This document shows positions 52,912 through 62,326 of a stretch of 64,000 bases of DNA, in pieces. Position numbers and translations under genes: made by a program. The DNA comes from Paeniglutamicibacter gangotriensis Lz1y (GTDB lineage Bacteria; Actinomycetota; Actinomycetes; Actinomycetales; Micrococcaceae), in contig NZ_AOCK01000013.1 in the NCBI RefSeq assembly GCF_000348945.1, positions 62,001 to 126,000 on the forward strand. Reading direction: 5' to 3'. Within the stretch, counting starts at the first letter, position 1; each line of letters starts with the position of its first letter. The notes beneath the pieces are model-generated. The model was not told the origin of the DNA. It made no database searches and saw only the letters and a program-made list of their open reading frames with translations.

Positions 52912-54045
52912 CTACCGTGATGCCAGCTTCCACAGCGATGTCACTTCGCCGGAGCGCTCGGCGTGGAAAGGATCGGTGGCATCCGCGGCCCGGCCGTGTG
53001 ACGGGGTCGTGTCATCGCGCCCCAGCACCACCAGCCCTGCTTCTTCGATCCAGCCCAACAGTTCCTCACGGCTGCGCAGTCCCAGGCGTTCGGCCAGGTC
53101 GGAGATGATGAGCCAGCCCTGGCCGCCGGCACTCAGGTGCTCGGGCAGCCCGGTCAGGAAGGCGCGCAGCATAGCGGACTTCGGGTCGTAAACCGCGTAG
53201 TCGAGCAGTGTCGAGGGGGTCCCCGGGAGCCACGGCGGGTTGCACACCACCACGTCCGCCCTCCCTTCAGGGAACATGTCCTGCAGCACCGCGCTGGCGC
53301 TTTGTTCCAGCCCCAGATCGGTGAATGTCGCGTTCGCGCAGGCCACGGCCCGGTCCTGGGAGTCGGTGCCGATGACCTCGCTAACCCCGCGCCGGGCCAG
53401 AATTGCGGCAAGCACCCCGGTGCCGGTGCCGATGTCGAAGGCCCGTCGGGCCGCGGGCAGTTCCGCCCGGGCGACTAGTTCTAGATATTCTCCGCGCACC
53501 GGTGCAAAGGTGCCATAGTGCGGATGGATCGTGGCATCCAGTGCTGCGACGTGCAAACCGTTGGCACGCCATTGCTGGGCACCGATGGCCCCGAGCAGTT
53601 CCTGCAGGGACACCACCGTGGGTACCGAAATCTCGCCGAAGGCGTTGGTCCAGGCCTCGGTGATGTCTGGGGCGCGGCGCAGCGAGACCACCGGGCCCGG
53701 ATCGATTGGGACCAGCAGCATCGAGAGTATCTTTGCGCGCTGTGTGCGCCCCTGGCGGTACTTGTAGAAACGTTCGGCAGTGGTGGGGACCGCCGCGGTG
53801 CGCTTGGGCTTGGAACCGGCAGGGATCCTGCGGGCGATCGCTCCCAGCAGCTGGCGGGCATTGTGGTAATCGCCGGTATACAGCATCCCGGTGCCGGCCA
53901 CGGCCAGACGGTAGGCCTCGTCCGCGGTCATGGCGTCGTCGATGACCACCACGCGCTTGGGCGGGGTCGCGGCATGGGCCGAGGAGAAGCGGGCGCTCTC
54001 GTCGAGTCCCTGCCGGGTGAAGGAAATCGTTGCCGGGGTATTCAT
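52912..54045 (-). CDS. Class I SAM-dependent methyltransferase (NPPW type)
   Basis: 377 residues. The N-terminal 185 residues form a separate domain like that before RlmG/RsmC-type enzymes. The methyltransferase domain has motif I FDIGTGTGVLAAILARRG, the acidic motif IGTDSQDRA and motif IV VVCNPPWLPG. The NPPW sequence points to methylation of an amino or amide nitrogen in rRNA or protein. ATG at 54045 is preferred to the upstream 54087. Target unknown. Confidence 0.88.
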   Translation of the reverse strand: MNTPATISFTRQGLDESARFSSAHAATPPKRVVVIDDAMTADEAYRLAVAGTGMLYTGDYHNARQLLGAIARRIPAGSKPKRTAAVPTTAERFYKYRQGRTQRAKILSMLLVPIDPGPVVSLRRAPDITEAWTNAFGEISVPTVVSLQELLGAIGAQQWRANGLHVAALDATIHPHYGTFAPVRGEYLELVARAELPAARRAFDIGTGTGVLAAILARRGVSEVIGTDSQDRAVACANATFTDLGLEQSASAVLQDMFPEGRADVVVCNPPWLPGTPSTLLDYAVYDPKSAMLRAFLTGLPEHLSAGGQGWLIISDLAERLGLRSREELLGWIEEAGLVVLGRDDTTPSHGRAADATDPFHAERSGEVTSLWKLASR

Positions 54046-54146
54046 CGCGGTGCTTGCGCTCCTGCTCGGTGGGGTGGGGTGGTGCACTGAAGTCTGCTGT
54101 TTGCCGAGGATCCGTTGTGGACCCCCAGCTTATAGGCGTGCGATTC

Positions 54147-55025
54147 TCAGACTGCGGCGGAGTGGCGCGCAAAGGCGCGCACCCTGGCATCGTCCCAGTG
54201 CTGGGCCGGCACCCCGCCGCCGAGCAGCTCACGGATGAATCCTGCCCCGGCCGGGATCGGGGCATCGGATCCGGCAATGATGACGTTGCCGTGGCGCCGG
54301 CCCTTGAGCATGGTCGGGTCAGCGACGATGGCCACGTACTTGAAGACCGCCGAGATGGTGGCCGCCTCCCGCCTAGCGTTCTCCAGTGCGGGGGTATCCC
54401 CGCAATTGACGATGTACAGTCCCCCGGCATCCAGCACCCGGGCAGCCTGCGCGGTGAAGGCCAAGGTGGTCAGATCCCGCGGGGTCTGGTCCCCGGCGAA
54501 CACGTCGCGGATGAGTAGGTCGCGGGTCGCGTCGGTGAGCGTGCTCAGCACTTCCCCAGCTTCTCCCACGCGGATGCGCAGCAGCGGGGCGCGCGGCAGG
54601 TCGAACCAGGCACGCACCAGTGCCGCGAGCTTGCCGTCGAGCTCCACCACAACCTGGCGGGCGTTGGGATAGGTCACCGAGGCCCAGCGGGCCATCGAGC
54701 AGGCTCCGCCGCCCAGATGCAGGATGCGGAGCTTGTGCTCCGCTGCCTGGATGTCGGCCGGGGCGAAGCGCGCACGGATCAACGCCGCGATCCAACGCAT
54801 GTACTCAAAGTCCAGATGCCCGGGGTCGGCCAGGTCCACGTGCGAGGACGGCACGTCGTTGATGCGCAGCAGCCAGCCGGTGGGCGAATACGGGTCGCGT
54901 TCCAGCTCGGCGGCGCCGGTGTCGATGGGGTAGATGCCTTCCAGCGGCCCGTCCTGCGGATCCGCAGAGACCACGGAATCTAGCGGGGCATTGCTCTTGG
55001 TGCGTTTGTTCCTGCCCTTAGCCAC
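54147..55025 (-). CDS. Spermidine-synthase-like methyltransferase-fold protein
   Basis: 292 residues with a Rossmann fold of the spermidine synthase family: LRILHLGGGACSMARWASV (motif I), VVELDGKLAALVRAWFDLP, and LLIRDVFAGDQTPRDLTT in place of the enzyme's catalytic Asp-Tyr region. It lacks the membrane half of some bacterial members. Whether it makes polyamines is doubtful, since actinobacterial paralogues of this type are uncharacterised. GTG at 55025 overlaps the acetyltransferase gene by 8 nt; the frame extends to 55139 inside that gene. Confidence 0.82.
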   Translation of the reverse strand: MAKGRNKRTKSNAPLDSVVSADPQDGPLEGIYPIDTGAAELERDPYSPTGWLLRINDVPSSHVDLADPGHLDFEYMRWIAALIRARFAPADIQAAEHKLRILHLGGGACSMARWASVTYPNARQVVVELDGKLAALVRAWFDLPRAPLLRIRVGEAGEVLSTLTDATRDLLIRDVFAGDQTPRDLTTLAFTAQAARVLDAGGLYIVNCGDTPALENARREAATISAVFKYVAIVADPTMLKGRRHGNVIIAGSDAPIPAGAGFIRELLGGGVPAQHWDDARVRAFARHSAAV

Positions 55026-55539
55026 GGTTGGCCCCGCGGCGGAGCATGCGGATTTCTTTGAGTCCGGCCCAGTCATCGGCCAACGCTTCGATGCGGCCAT
55101 CGGCGACAAATCCGTGCTTGGCGTAGAACCTGCGGGCACGCGGGTTATGTTCCAGGACCCACAGCAGCGCGTCGCGGTTCCCCAGCACGGTGTCCATCAG
55201 CCTCTTGCCCAGACCGGTGCCGTGGTGCTCCGCCAAGACATAGAGGATCTGCAGCTCAATGCCGATCCCGGTGTCGGCGTCGTCATCAGCACTCGGGCCG
55301 CCGCCGGCGACACCGACAATTCTTGAGTCGACATCGGTGGCGATCCAGAGCTCCGCGCCCTGCGCCAGACCGCGAGCCCACCAGTCGCTCTGCTGTTCAA
55401 GCGCCGCGTGGGCGTTGTCGAAGAAGGAGCCCGGACGCTGGTCCGCGTAGGTCTCTTCCCAGGCGGCCAGCTTCATCTCGAGGGCTGCGGGAATGTCTTC
55501 GGGCGTGGCCAGGCGGAGGGTGTAAAGATTGGTATTCAC
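55018..55539 (-). CDS. GNAT-family N-acetyltransferase
   Basis: 173 residues. The acetyl-CoA pyrophosphate loop is in LAEHHGTGLGKRLMDTVLG (motif A), and VLEHNPRARRFYAKHGFVADG is motif B with the typical Tyr. It transfers acetyl groups to a small molecule or protein N terminus; the substrate is not predictable. It is translated into the spermidine-synthase-like gene through an 8-nt overlap. Confidence 0.92.
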   Translation of the reverse strand: MNTNLYTLRLATPEDIPAALEMKLAAWEETYADQRPGSFFDNAHAALEQQSDWWARGLAQGAELWIATDVDSRIVGVAGGGPSADDDADTGIGIELQILYVLAEHHGTGLGKRLMDTVLGNRDALLWVLEHNPRARRFYAKHGFVADGRIEALADDWAGLKEIRMLRRGANRG

Positions 55540-55628
55540 AGCCGCAAGCCTATGCGCATTCCGCGGCCGCGCGCGAACGCATCAGCGCATCGGCCCCGGG
55601 CTGCCGACCGGCCCCCGGGGAGAAGGTG

Positions 55629-56318
55629 TCAGCGGATCAGCGCCAGTGCCAACCCGTCCCACCCCTTGGACCCGACGGTCTGCAGTGCCGTGGCATCAAG
55701 CCGCGGGTTGCTGCCGAGCACGTCGATTCCTTGCCTGACACCGTTGATCATCCGTCCGGCTTCCGAGAGCGGGTCCCCGGCCTGCAGCACCGCGCCTTCG
55801 CGGACCACGTTATCCACCACGATCACGGTGCCCGGACGGCCAAGGGCGATGGCCAGCTCAATGTAGTGGCCGTTGTTTTCCTTGTCCGCGTCGATGAAGA
55901 TCATGTCGAAAGGCTCCCGCCCTTCGGCCAGCAGCGCATCGAGGGTATCCAACGCGGGGCCGATGCGGATATCCACCCGTTCCGCGACTCCACAAGCGGC
56001 AAGGTTGTCGGAGGCAACCCGTGCATGCAGAGGCTCGAATTCGCAGGTGGTCACTTGTCCGTCGGGTCCGACCCCGCGTGCCAGCCAGGTCGTGGAGTAT
56101 CCGCCGAGGGTGCCGATTTCCAAGACTCGCCTGGCCCCGGCAATCTGTGCCAGCAACATCAGGAACTTGCCTTGCGTCTCGCTGACCTCAATGCTCGGCA
56201 GCCCGGCTTCGTGGGCACGGGCCCTGGCAGCCTCCATCTCAGGCTCCGGCGCGAGCAGCCTCTCGGTCAGGTACGCATCAACGTCGGTCGGATTGGCGGG
56301 TTCCGCTGGGGTGCTCAT
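55629..56318 (-). CDS. O-methyltransferase (class I, catechol/caffeoyl-CoA type)
   Basis: 229 residues. Motifs VLEIGTLGGYSTTWLARGV, TCEFEPLHARVASDNL and FIDADKENNGHYIELAIAL, with the metal-binding Asp and Asn, define the Mg2+-dependent O-methyltransferase family 3. It methylates hydroxyl groups of a phenolic or related small molecule. It starts 5 nt after the small thiamine-binding-type gene, so both are cotranscribed. Confidence 0.92.
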   Translation of the reverse strand: MSTPAEPANPTDVDAYLTERLLAPEPEMEAARARAHEAGLPSIEVSETQGKFLMLLAQIAGARRVLEIGTLGGYSTTWLARGVGPDGQVTTCEFEPLHARVASDNLAACGVAERVDIRIGPALDTLDALLAEGREPFDMIFIDADKENNGHYIELAIALGRPGTVIVVDNVVREGAVLQAGDPLSEAGRMINGVRQGIDVLGSNPRLDATALQTVGSKGWDGLALALIR

Positions 56319-56323
56319 GGTCG

Positions 56324-56629
56324 CTACTTCCGCGTCTCGATCGCTTGTTCCAGACGCTCGAGCTTCCCGGTCAGTTCCCCGGTGTAGCCCGGCCGGATAT
56401 CGGCCTTGAGGACCAGAGAAACTCGGGACCCGTAAGCGGATACCGCCTCGGTTGCCCGCTTGACGACATCCATGACCTCGTCCCATTCGCCTTCCAACTC
56501 GGTGAACATGGAAGAGGTCGAGTGGGGCAGACCCGATTCCCTGACGATCTGCACGGCGGCGGCGACTGCGTCGTGCACCGATCCGTCGGAATTCTCTGTG
56601 CTGGGGGCAACTGAAAAAGCTACAATCAT
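56324..56629 (-). CDS. MTH1187/YkoF-family small protein
   Basis: 101 residues with a ferredoxin-like fold. MIVAFSVAPS at the start and SSMFTELEGEWDEVMDVV in the middle are family marks; related domains bind thiamine or its pyrimidine part. ATG at 56629 is chosen because GTGGGAG lies just upstream; the longer frame begins in unrelated sequence. Cotranscribed with the O-methyltransferase. Confidence 0.88.
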   Translation of the reverse strand: MIVAFSVAPSTENSDGSVHDAVAAAVQIVRESGLPHSTSSMFTELEGEWDEVMDVVKRATEAVSAYGSRVSLVLKADIRPGYTGELTGKLERLEQAIETRK

Positions 56630-56778
56630 GCTCCCACTGTGCCACCGCGGTCCCGACATGTCACTTGCCGTGGCGCGGAATACGTCATGCTGGGCGCCAT
56701 TGACGCATTTCCCTTGCCAACACCCACGAGCTCTGCAAGGCTCAAACAAAGCAGGGGAATACTTGGGAGACGGTAATT

Positions 56779-57216
56779 GTGGGGCGACTCATGCAGGGCG
56801 GTGCGGCCCTGGGCTTGTTATTTGTGCTGGGCGGATGCTCCGCGATTTCCGCGGACCCGCCAACCGCCGATGCATCCTCGGTCAGCCTGGAGAATCTCAT
56901 GGATCGGGTCCCCGGCGGGGCCCAGATCCTCATGGGCATGGGATCCGTCGAACAGGCCGGGGTCAGTGCCATTGCGAGGTTGGAAGCCCACCCGGGCACG
57001 GCGCTGACGATGGTGGCCGTGTGCGGTGGCCCGGGAACGCTGCACCTCGAACTAGAACATGACGACGGATTGGTCGTTCCATGCGATAGCAAGGTTATCT
57101 CCACCGACATCGTGTCCGGCCCCGGTGCGCGCTCCGACACCGTGACCATTACCTTGGAGCCCGGTAATTCCTATTCAACGCTGGTGTACACCGCCGAATC
57201 CGAGCCGGAGGATTAA
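56779..57216 (+). CDS. Small lipoprotein of unknown function
   Basis: 145 residues with a lipoprotein signal ending in LFVLGGC (Cys about residue 20). The mature part is small, beta-rich and acidic, with a single internal Cys pair candidate (VAVCGGPG and VPCDSK) that could form a disulfide. GTG 56779 is preceded by GGGAG; ATG 56791 is the alternative. The end overlaps the convergent azlD gene by 4 nt. No homologue is recognised. Confidence 0.8.
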   Translation: MGRLMQGGAALGLLFVLGGCSAISADPPTADASSVSLENLMDRVPGGAQILMGMGSVEQAGVSAIARLEAHPGTALTMVAVCGGPGTLHLELEHDDGLVVPCDSKVISTDIVSGPGARSDTVTITLEPGNSYSTLVYTAESEPED

Positions 57217-57527
57217 CCCCAGCCCAGGAACCGCACCAAGGCCGCAGCCACGGCGCCAACGATGACCACCACGAGGAAAGGTGCGCGCAGCAGCAAAGCA
57301 ATCGCTGCGGCCACCAAGGCCGCAAATCTGGCATCGAAGGAGACCTCGCTCCCACTGGCCACCGTGTTGACAATGGTCAATGACGCCAGCAATCCAATGG
57401 TCAGCGCCCCCGCGGCACGAGTCATCTTCTCGTTTTCAAGGATCCGTTCCGGAACCAGATAGCCCAGCAGTTTGATTCCGTACGCCGCCGCGCAGCCGGC
57501 CAGAACCCACCACCACAGTGCACTCAT
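57213..57527 (-). CDS. azlD: AzlD-family branched-chain amino acid transport subunit
   Basis: 104-residue membrane protein with four predicted segments. The opening ALWWWVLAGCAAAYGIKLLGY and the Glu-rich loop before GALTIGLLASLTIVNTVA are typical. It pairs with AzlC to form an exporter for branched-chain or related amino acids. Its start overlaps azlC by 4 nt. Confidence 0.92.
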   Translation of the reverse strand: MSALWWWVLAGCAAAYGIKLLGYLVPERILENEKMTRAAGALTIGLLASLTIVNTVASGSEVSFDARFAALVAAAIALLLRAPFLVVVIVGAVAAALVRFLGWG

Positions 57528-58276
57528 GAGTGGTCCTCCCGTGATGTGTGCGGCTCGATGTCGGGCTCAAGCCCTTCGGTCGCCGGCCCCTTGCCAAAGT
57601 ATCCCCACACTCCGGCGATCAGTGCTGCCACCAGGATCGGGACACCCGGCGGAACCATGGGGATCGCCAATACCGTCGCCAGCGCACAAACACTGGCGAT
57701 GGCGATCGACTCGCCGCCCTTCAACCGCGGCCACAACAACCCCAGGAACGCTGCCACCGCTGCACCGTCGAGGCCCCACGCCTTGGGGTCCCCCAGGGCG
57801 TCGCCAAGCAGCGCCCCCACCACGGTAAAGATATTCCATAAGACGTATACACCGATTCCGGCGACCCAGAAACCGCGCTTCTGCTCTTCAGGGTCCTGCT
57901 GTCCGGCAGCGGTGGCAGTGGATTCATCGATGGTCACCTGTGCGGCAACCAGCTTTTTCCACCCGCGCGGCTTGAGCATGGCCTTGACTTGCATGCCATA
58001 GACGGCATTTCTCACTCCGAGCAGCGTGGCCGCGCCGAAGGCCGCCCCGGGCGTTCCGCCACCGGAGAGCACTCCAATGAAGGCGAATTGCGATCCGCCA
58101 GTGAACATGAGCAGGCTCAGGGCCATGACCTGCCAGAGACTGAGTCCGGCGGCGACGCCCAGCGCGCCATAGGAAATGGCATACAGTCCCGTCGCAACGG
58201 CAATGGAGAGACCAATCTTGGTTGCTGGGGTCATTTGGGCTGGCACAGAACCAAGCTTAGCTATCGTTTTGAGCAC
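57524..58276 (-). CDS. azlC: AzlC-family branched-chain amino acid exporter subunit
   Basis: 250 residues from the longest start. About eight membrane segments, with LSLLMFTGGSQFAFIGVLSGG and LLGVRNAVYGMQVKAML as AzlC hallmarks. The GTG at 58276 has no clear ribosome-binding site; GTG 58246 and ATG 58234 are possible starts. The C-terminal 20 residues are soluble and acidic. The adjacent valine-catabolic genes lie far away, so no direct link is implied. Confidence 0.9.
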   Translation of the reverse strand: MLKTIAKLGSVPAQMTPATKIGLSIAVATGLYAISYGALGVAAGLSLWQVMALSLLMFTGGSQFAFIGVLSGGGTPGAAFGAATLLGVRNAVYGMQVKAMLKPRGWKKLVAAQVTIDESTATAAGQQDPEEQKRGFWVAGIGVYVLWNIFTVVGALLGDALGDPKAWGLDGAAVAAFLGLLWPRLKGGESIAIASVCALATVLAIPMVPPGVPILVAALIAGVWGYFGKGPATEGLEPDIEPHTSREDHS

Positions 58277-58336
58277 CGAGGGGCTTCGTGTCGCTGCGCG
58301 GCGCTGGAGCGGTGCTGGAGCGGTGCTGAGCCGGGT

Positions 58337-59011
58337 TTAGTTGTGGGTTGCCTCGTAACGGACCTTCAGCGATCCGCGCTTGACCTTGGCTTCAAGGACC
58401 CGTGCATCACGCAAAGCTCCCAGATCGCCAACGTGGGTGCCGCCGCAGGGTTCGGCGTTGACCCCGGCAATTCTCACCGTGCGGATCCCCTGCGTATCAA
58501 TGCTGCTGGTGACCTCCACCCGGGTATCGATCAACGCTTCCACCTGCGCTTGAATCTCCTGGACGACGGTCATCCGCGAGGCCGGGGTGCCCAAGTCGTC
58601 AGCAACCGATGCGGGGTCGAAGTCCAACCGCGCCTGACCCGGGAAATGGCTGTGCCTGCTGTGTTGCCAGCCGCGCTTCTCGCCGAGGAAGCCGACCAGG
58701 TGACCGGCGGTGTGCAGGGCGGCATGAAGGCGGCGTTTCTGCGGGTCAATCGCCGTGCGCACCGTGGACCCTACTTCGTGTTCCGCGGCGCCGGTCAGGA
58801 TGACCAGCCCATTGTCGTGGCGGGCTACCGCGACCTCGGTACCGTCAACGGTTCCGGTGTCTTCCATCTGCCCGCCGCCCCGAGGATGGAAGATGTTCGG
58901 GCTGACCGCGATCCACGGTTCGTCGTCCGCATCCAGGCCGGATGCTATGACGGTAGCTTCGGCTTCGAAGAGGTAAGTATCGGCGAAGTATGCGTTTGTT
59001 TGTTGCTCCAT
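58337..59011 (-). CDS. AlaX-type alanyl-tRNA editing protein
   Basis: 224-residue metal-dependent deacylase that clears Ser or Gly mischarged on tRNA-Ala. The first half has PRGGGQMEDTGTVDG; the zinc ligands are in LHAALHTAGHLVG (HxxxH) and in EPCGGTHVGDLG (Cys and His). This is the free-standing short form without an alanyl-tRNA synthetase domain. The ATG at 59011 is plausible. Confidence 0.9.
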   Translation of the reverse strand: MEQQTNAYFADTYLFEAEATVIASGLDADDEPWIAVSPNIFHPRGGGQMEDTGTVDGTEVAVARHDNGLVILTGAAEHEVGSTVRTAIDPQKRRLHAALHTAGHLVGFLGEKRGWQHSRHSHFPGQARLDFDPASVADDLGTPASRMTVVQEIQAQVEALIDTRVEVTSSIDTQGIRTVRIAGVNAEPCGGTHVGDLGALRDARVLEAKVKRGSLKVRYEATHN

Positions 59012-59066
59012 CGAAGCGATTCTACGCCCCGCGCACCCCGGTAAGAGGGCACTGTCTCCAGATCTT

Positions 59067-59927
59067 TCAGGCGATGCCGAGGTGCTCTTTGATGAGGGCC
59101 GGGACGTTACTGGTCAGCTGGGCCACTCCGCGTTCCACGAGGTAGGTGGCGTCGCGAGGGTCATCGACGGTCCAGACCCGGAACGTTGCACCGCGGGCGA
59201 GCCATTGATCGGTCAGGCGTGGATGTTTGCGCATATAGGCCACGCCGGGTCCGGCAAGCTGCGGCTCTCCGGAGCTGAGCAGCTCTGCCCCCTCCGTCAT
59301 GGCCTGGGCCAGCACCGCAGCGACACCCGCCTTGTCGGTCTCCCCCGCCTCGCACAATTCTTCGATCCATTGCTCATCGACTTCGGTGACCAATTGACAG
59401 ATATGTTCCGCGGAGACTCGATCCATCATGAAACGCACCGACCCCGGGTCGAAGCTCATGAATGAAACCTGGATGTCGCCCAGCATCGACGTACCGGAAT
59501 TCCAGCCCAAGGACTCGAGCTCCGTGAACATTGCTTCTTCCAGCTGCCTGCCGAACGGACTGGGATGTTTGATCTCCACGGCCAGGCCCACGCCGGGACC
59601 TGCGTCCTTCATCAGTTCTATGAGTTCACCCAGCGTCAGGAACTGGTCATGGAGCTGGCCGTAGGCTGCGGGGATCTCCGGGTTCCGCCAGGAAGAAAAA
59701 TCAAGGGATTTCAGCTCTTCCAGAGTTTTCTCTCCGATCCGGCCACTGGAATTTGAGGTCCTATCGACCGTCGGGTCGTGGTGGCACACCACAAATCCGT
59801 CGGCACTGAGGTGGATGTCGCATTCGATGCCGTCCGCGCCGTCAGCCAACGCTTGCATATAGGCTGCACGGGTGTTTTCCGCATAGGCCTTCGATGAACC
59901 GCGGTGGGCAAAGACAAGGGTTCTCAT
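59067..59927 (-). CDS. Glycerophosphodiester phosphodiesterase
   Basis: 286-residue cytoplasmic enzyme (no signal peptide) that hydrolyses glycerophosphodiesters to glycerol 3-phosphate and an alcohol. The catalytic start is VFAHRGSSKAYAENTRAAY, with metal ligands in GADGIECDIHLSADGFVVCH and HDPTVDRTS. Near the C terminus GATFRVWTVDDPRDA closes the TIM barrel. The ATG at 59927 has GAAAGG upstream; the frame is open to 60125. Confidence 0.94.
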   Translation of the reverse strand: MRTLVFAHRGSSKAYAENTRAAYMQALADGADGIECDIHLSADGFVVCHHDPTVDRTSNSSGRIGEKTLEELKSLDFSSWRNPEIPAAYGQLHDQFLTLGELIELMKDAGPGVGLAVEIKHPSPFGRQLEEAMFTELESLGWNSGTSMLGDIQVSFMSFDPGSVRFMMDRVSAEHICQLVTEVDEQWIEELCEAGETDKAGVAAVLAQAMTEGAELLSSGEPQLAGPGVAYMRKHPRLTDQWLARGATFRVWTVDDPRDATYLVERGVAQLTSNVPALIKEHLGIA

Positions 59928-60042
59928 GCCTTTCACGCTACCGCCGGGATCGGCACCCGTGCCGCTTGCCGCGCCCGTGGTTTGGTGAACTATCGTTGGA
60001 TCCTGTTCAACCCGCATGCCGAGGCCAAGGGAGCCATTGCCC

Positions 60043-61314
60043 ATGACATCAACAGGATTAGGTCTCGCCGCCGTCAATGATGCAGCGAAGGCCGTCGCCC
60101 TGCGCAGGATGAAACGCCTGGCCACGTCCCTGCTGGTGCTCTTTGCCGCGATCTTTGCCGTGGCTTTCGCCCTGCAACACAGCTACCCGTGGTTGGAGTA
60201 TGTGAGGGCCGCGGCCGAGGGTGGCATGGTCGGGGCCCTGGCCGATTGGTTCGCCGTCACGGCCTTGTTCAAGCACCCCATGGGGCTGAAGATCCCGCAC
60301 ACGGCGATCATCCCGCGCAAGAAGGACCAGATCGGCGAAAGCCTGGGCCAGTTCGTCCAAGAAAACTTCCTGTCCGGGGACGTCGTGGACACCAAACTGC
60401 GCGAACTCGATGTCTCCCGTGGCGTCGGCACGTGGCTGGCCAAGGAAGCATCCGCTACTCGTGTGGTCCAAGAAGTGTCGACGGTTGCCCGGGCGGTGTT
60501 GGAGGTCTTGGACGACCGGGACATCTTGGCCCTGTTGGAATCCTTGGCGAAAAAACACATGTTGGCTCCAGAATGGTCATCGACGTTGGGTCGGATCATG
60601 CACCGCGTGGTGATCGATGGGCATCACAAACCCGCAGTGGATCTGTTGGCCGAACGTGCAGGTCAGTGGGTGGACGCCAACCGGCAGATGATCGTGTCCC
60701 TGGTCGCTGAACGCTCGCCCTCGTGGGTTCCCGCGGTGGTCGACACGCTGCTGGGCGAAAAGCTGCATCGCGAAATGCAGAAGTTTGTTCGGGCGGTGCG
60801 GGAAAACCCGCACCATTCAATGCGGCTGAGCATCGATGTGTGGCTGGAAAAGTTCGCCACCGACATGCAATCGGACGAGGAAATGATTGCCAAGGTCGAG
60901 GCCTTGAAGCATTCGTTGCTTGGCGATGCACAGTTGCGGGACCTGGCCGCGACCAGCTGGTCCTCGATCAAGGCCGCCCTCATCGATGCTATGGAAAACC
61001 CGGAATCGGAACTGCGCAAGTCGATGATTGCTGCGATCATCGAGCTCGGTGGACGGCTTCGCGACGACGTTCAACTCGCATCGAAGGTCAACGGGTGGGT
61101 ATCAACTGCGGTTCGCTACGTCGTGGAAAACTATCGTGGCCAGATCACCTCGTTGATCACCGACACCGTGGCGCGCTGGGACGGCAAGGAAACCAGCGAG
61201 AAGATCGAGTTGCAGGTCGGCCGGGACCTGCAGTTCATTCGCATTAATGGAACGGTCGTGGGGTCGCTGGCTGGACTGGTGATTTTCACGGTGGCCAACG
61301 CCCTGCTGCGTTAG
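60043..61314 (+). CDS. DUF445 membrane protein
   Basis: 423 residues. A membrane segment near residue 30-50 leads into the family core AAAEGGMVGALADWFAVTAL, FKHPMGLKIPHTAIIPRKKD and GESLGQFVQENFL; the long helical middle is followed by a last membrane segment at the C terminus. The function of DUF445 proteins is unknown. ATG at 60043 has GGGAG upstream and is preferred to 60016. It ends by overlapping a convergent gene by 4 nt. Confidence 0.9.
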   Translation: MTSTGLGLAAVNDAAKAVALRRMKRLATSLLVLFAAIFAVAFALQHSYPWLEYVRAAAEGGMVGALADWFAVTALFKHPMGLKIPHTAIIPRKKDQIGESLGQFVQENFLSGDVVDTKLRELDVSRGVGTWLAKEASATRVVQEVSTVARAVLEVLDDRDILALLESLAKKHMLAPEWSSTLGRIMHRVVIDGHHKPAVDLLAERAGQWVDANRQMIVSLVAERSPSWVPAVVDTLLGEKLHREMQKFVRAVRENPHHSMRLSIDVWLEKFATDMQSDEEMIAKVEALKHSLLGDAQLRDLAATSWSSIKAALIDAMENPESELRKSMIAAIIELGGRLRDDVQLASKVNGWVSTAVRYVVENYRGQITSLITDTVARWDGKETSEKIELQVGRDLQFIRINGTVVGSLAGLVIFTVANALLR

Positions 61315-62132
61315 TGCTCCGCGCCGGATTCTAGGACTGTCCCACGCCGGAGCCGTTCGGCTTCGATACCGGCTTCGACCTCCGCCATGGCTTCTTTGCG
61401 CTCTCCCTCGCTGACCAGCTGCCCGGGGATGGTGGTGGGCAGGGTTCCAAAGGCCAGTGAAGCTGCCTCGATGACCTTCTTACCCAGGAAACGGTTGCCG
61501 AATCCCCCGACTGCCGCACCGATGCCGAAGGGCACCATCCGCCCGAGCATCGAGGCGCCTTGGGTGGCGAACATCTTTTTCAGGAACGTCCGTTGCATGG
61601 TGCCTTGCAGCGTCGCCCACAGGCTGGAGGGCTTGTTGCTCCCGAACATTGCTGCCCAGCCCTTGACAGGTCCTGTACCGCGACCTGCGGCCTGGTGTGT
61701 CAGCGCGGAAATCATCGAGCTTCCCTCGTCACCCAGCAGGATCGCCATGACTAGGATCCGGGCCTTGTCCGGGTCCTCGGTGGTGATTCCGTGGAGTTCC
61801 GCCAGCGACTGGGCGTAGAGGGCACTGGCTTCCAGAAAGCCAACAGTTGCCGCCGCCGAGAACCCCAGGGCAGCCACGGTGCCGACGCCGGGAATGGCAG
61901 CCGTGGCACCGACTGCAGCACCGGATCCGGTAATCGTGAGCAGGTAGTCGCGCTCGACCATCTTGGCCAGTTCCGCTGCGGTGCGCTCCGGCTGCTTGCG
62001 GCGCATGCGCCGCAAATAAGCCAAGACCAGGGGCCGCTGCACACTGACTGCCTTCATCAGGGCGCTCTGCACCCCCGGCTTGGGTTTGCCGTCCGGACCA
62101 ATGACACTGGAAGTAATCGGGTTCTTTTTCAT
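61311..62132 (-). CDS. Conserved protein with glycine-zipper-like hydrophobic core
   Basis: 273 residues, not recognised. Residues about 65-100 form a hydrophobic Gly/Ala segment (GSGAAVGATAAIPGVGTVAA); another lies near residue 200 (MVPFGIGAAVGGFGNRFLG). Both could insert in a membrane or pack in a helical fold, as in EcsC- or DUF697-like proteins. The rest is charged and helical. It overlaps the DUF445 gene at its end. Confidence 0.7.
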   Translation of the reverse strand: MKKNPITSSVIGPDGKPKPGVQSALMKAVSVQRPLVLAYLRRMRRKQPERTAAELAKMVERDYLLTITGSGAAVGATAAIPGVGTVAALGFSAAATVGFLEASALYAQSLAELHGITTEDPDKARILVMAILLGDEGSSMISALTHQAAGRGTGPVKGWAAMFGSNKPSSLWATLQGTMQRTFLKKMFATQGASMLGRMVPFGIGAAVGGFGNRFLGKKVIEAASLAFGTLPTTIPGQLVSEGERKEAMAEVEAGIEAERLRRGTVLESGAEH

Positions 62133-62326
62133 CCTGTTCCCACTCTATGGGCACCGACCCCGTCGTTGTAAACATATTTTCGCTGGGCATAAGCACACAA
62201 TGATCTTGCGGGATCGACGATTCGTTTCCACGGCTATCAAACCCTTTCAAAGCACAGGTTTCCGGCTATCCTAAAACTACTGGCAGAAACCACCAAGATC
62301 GTCCGTTCTCAAGAAGTGGGCTCATC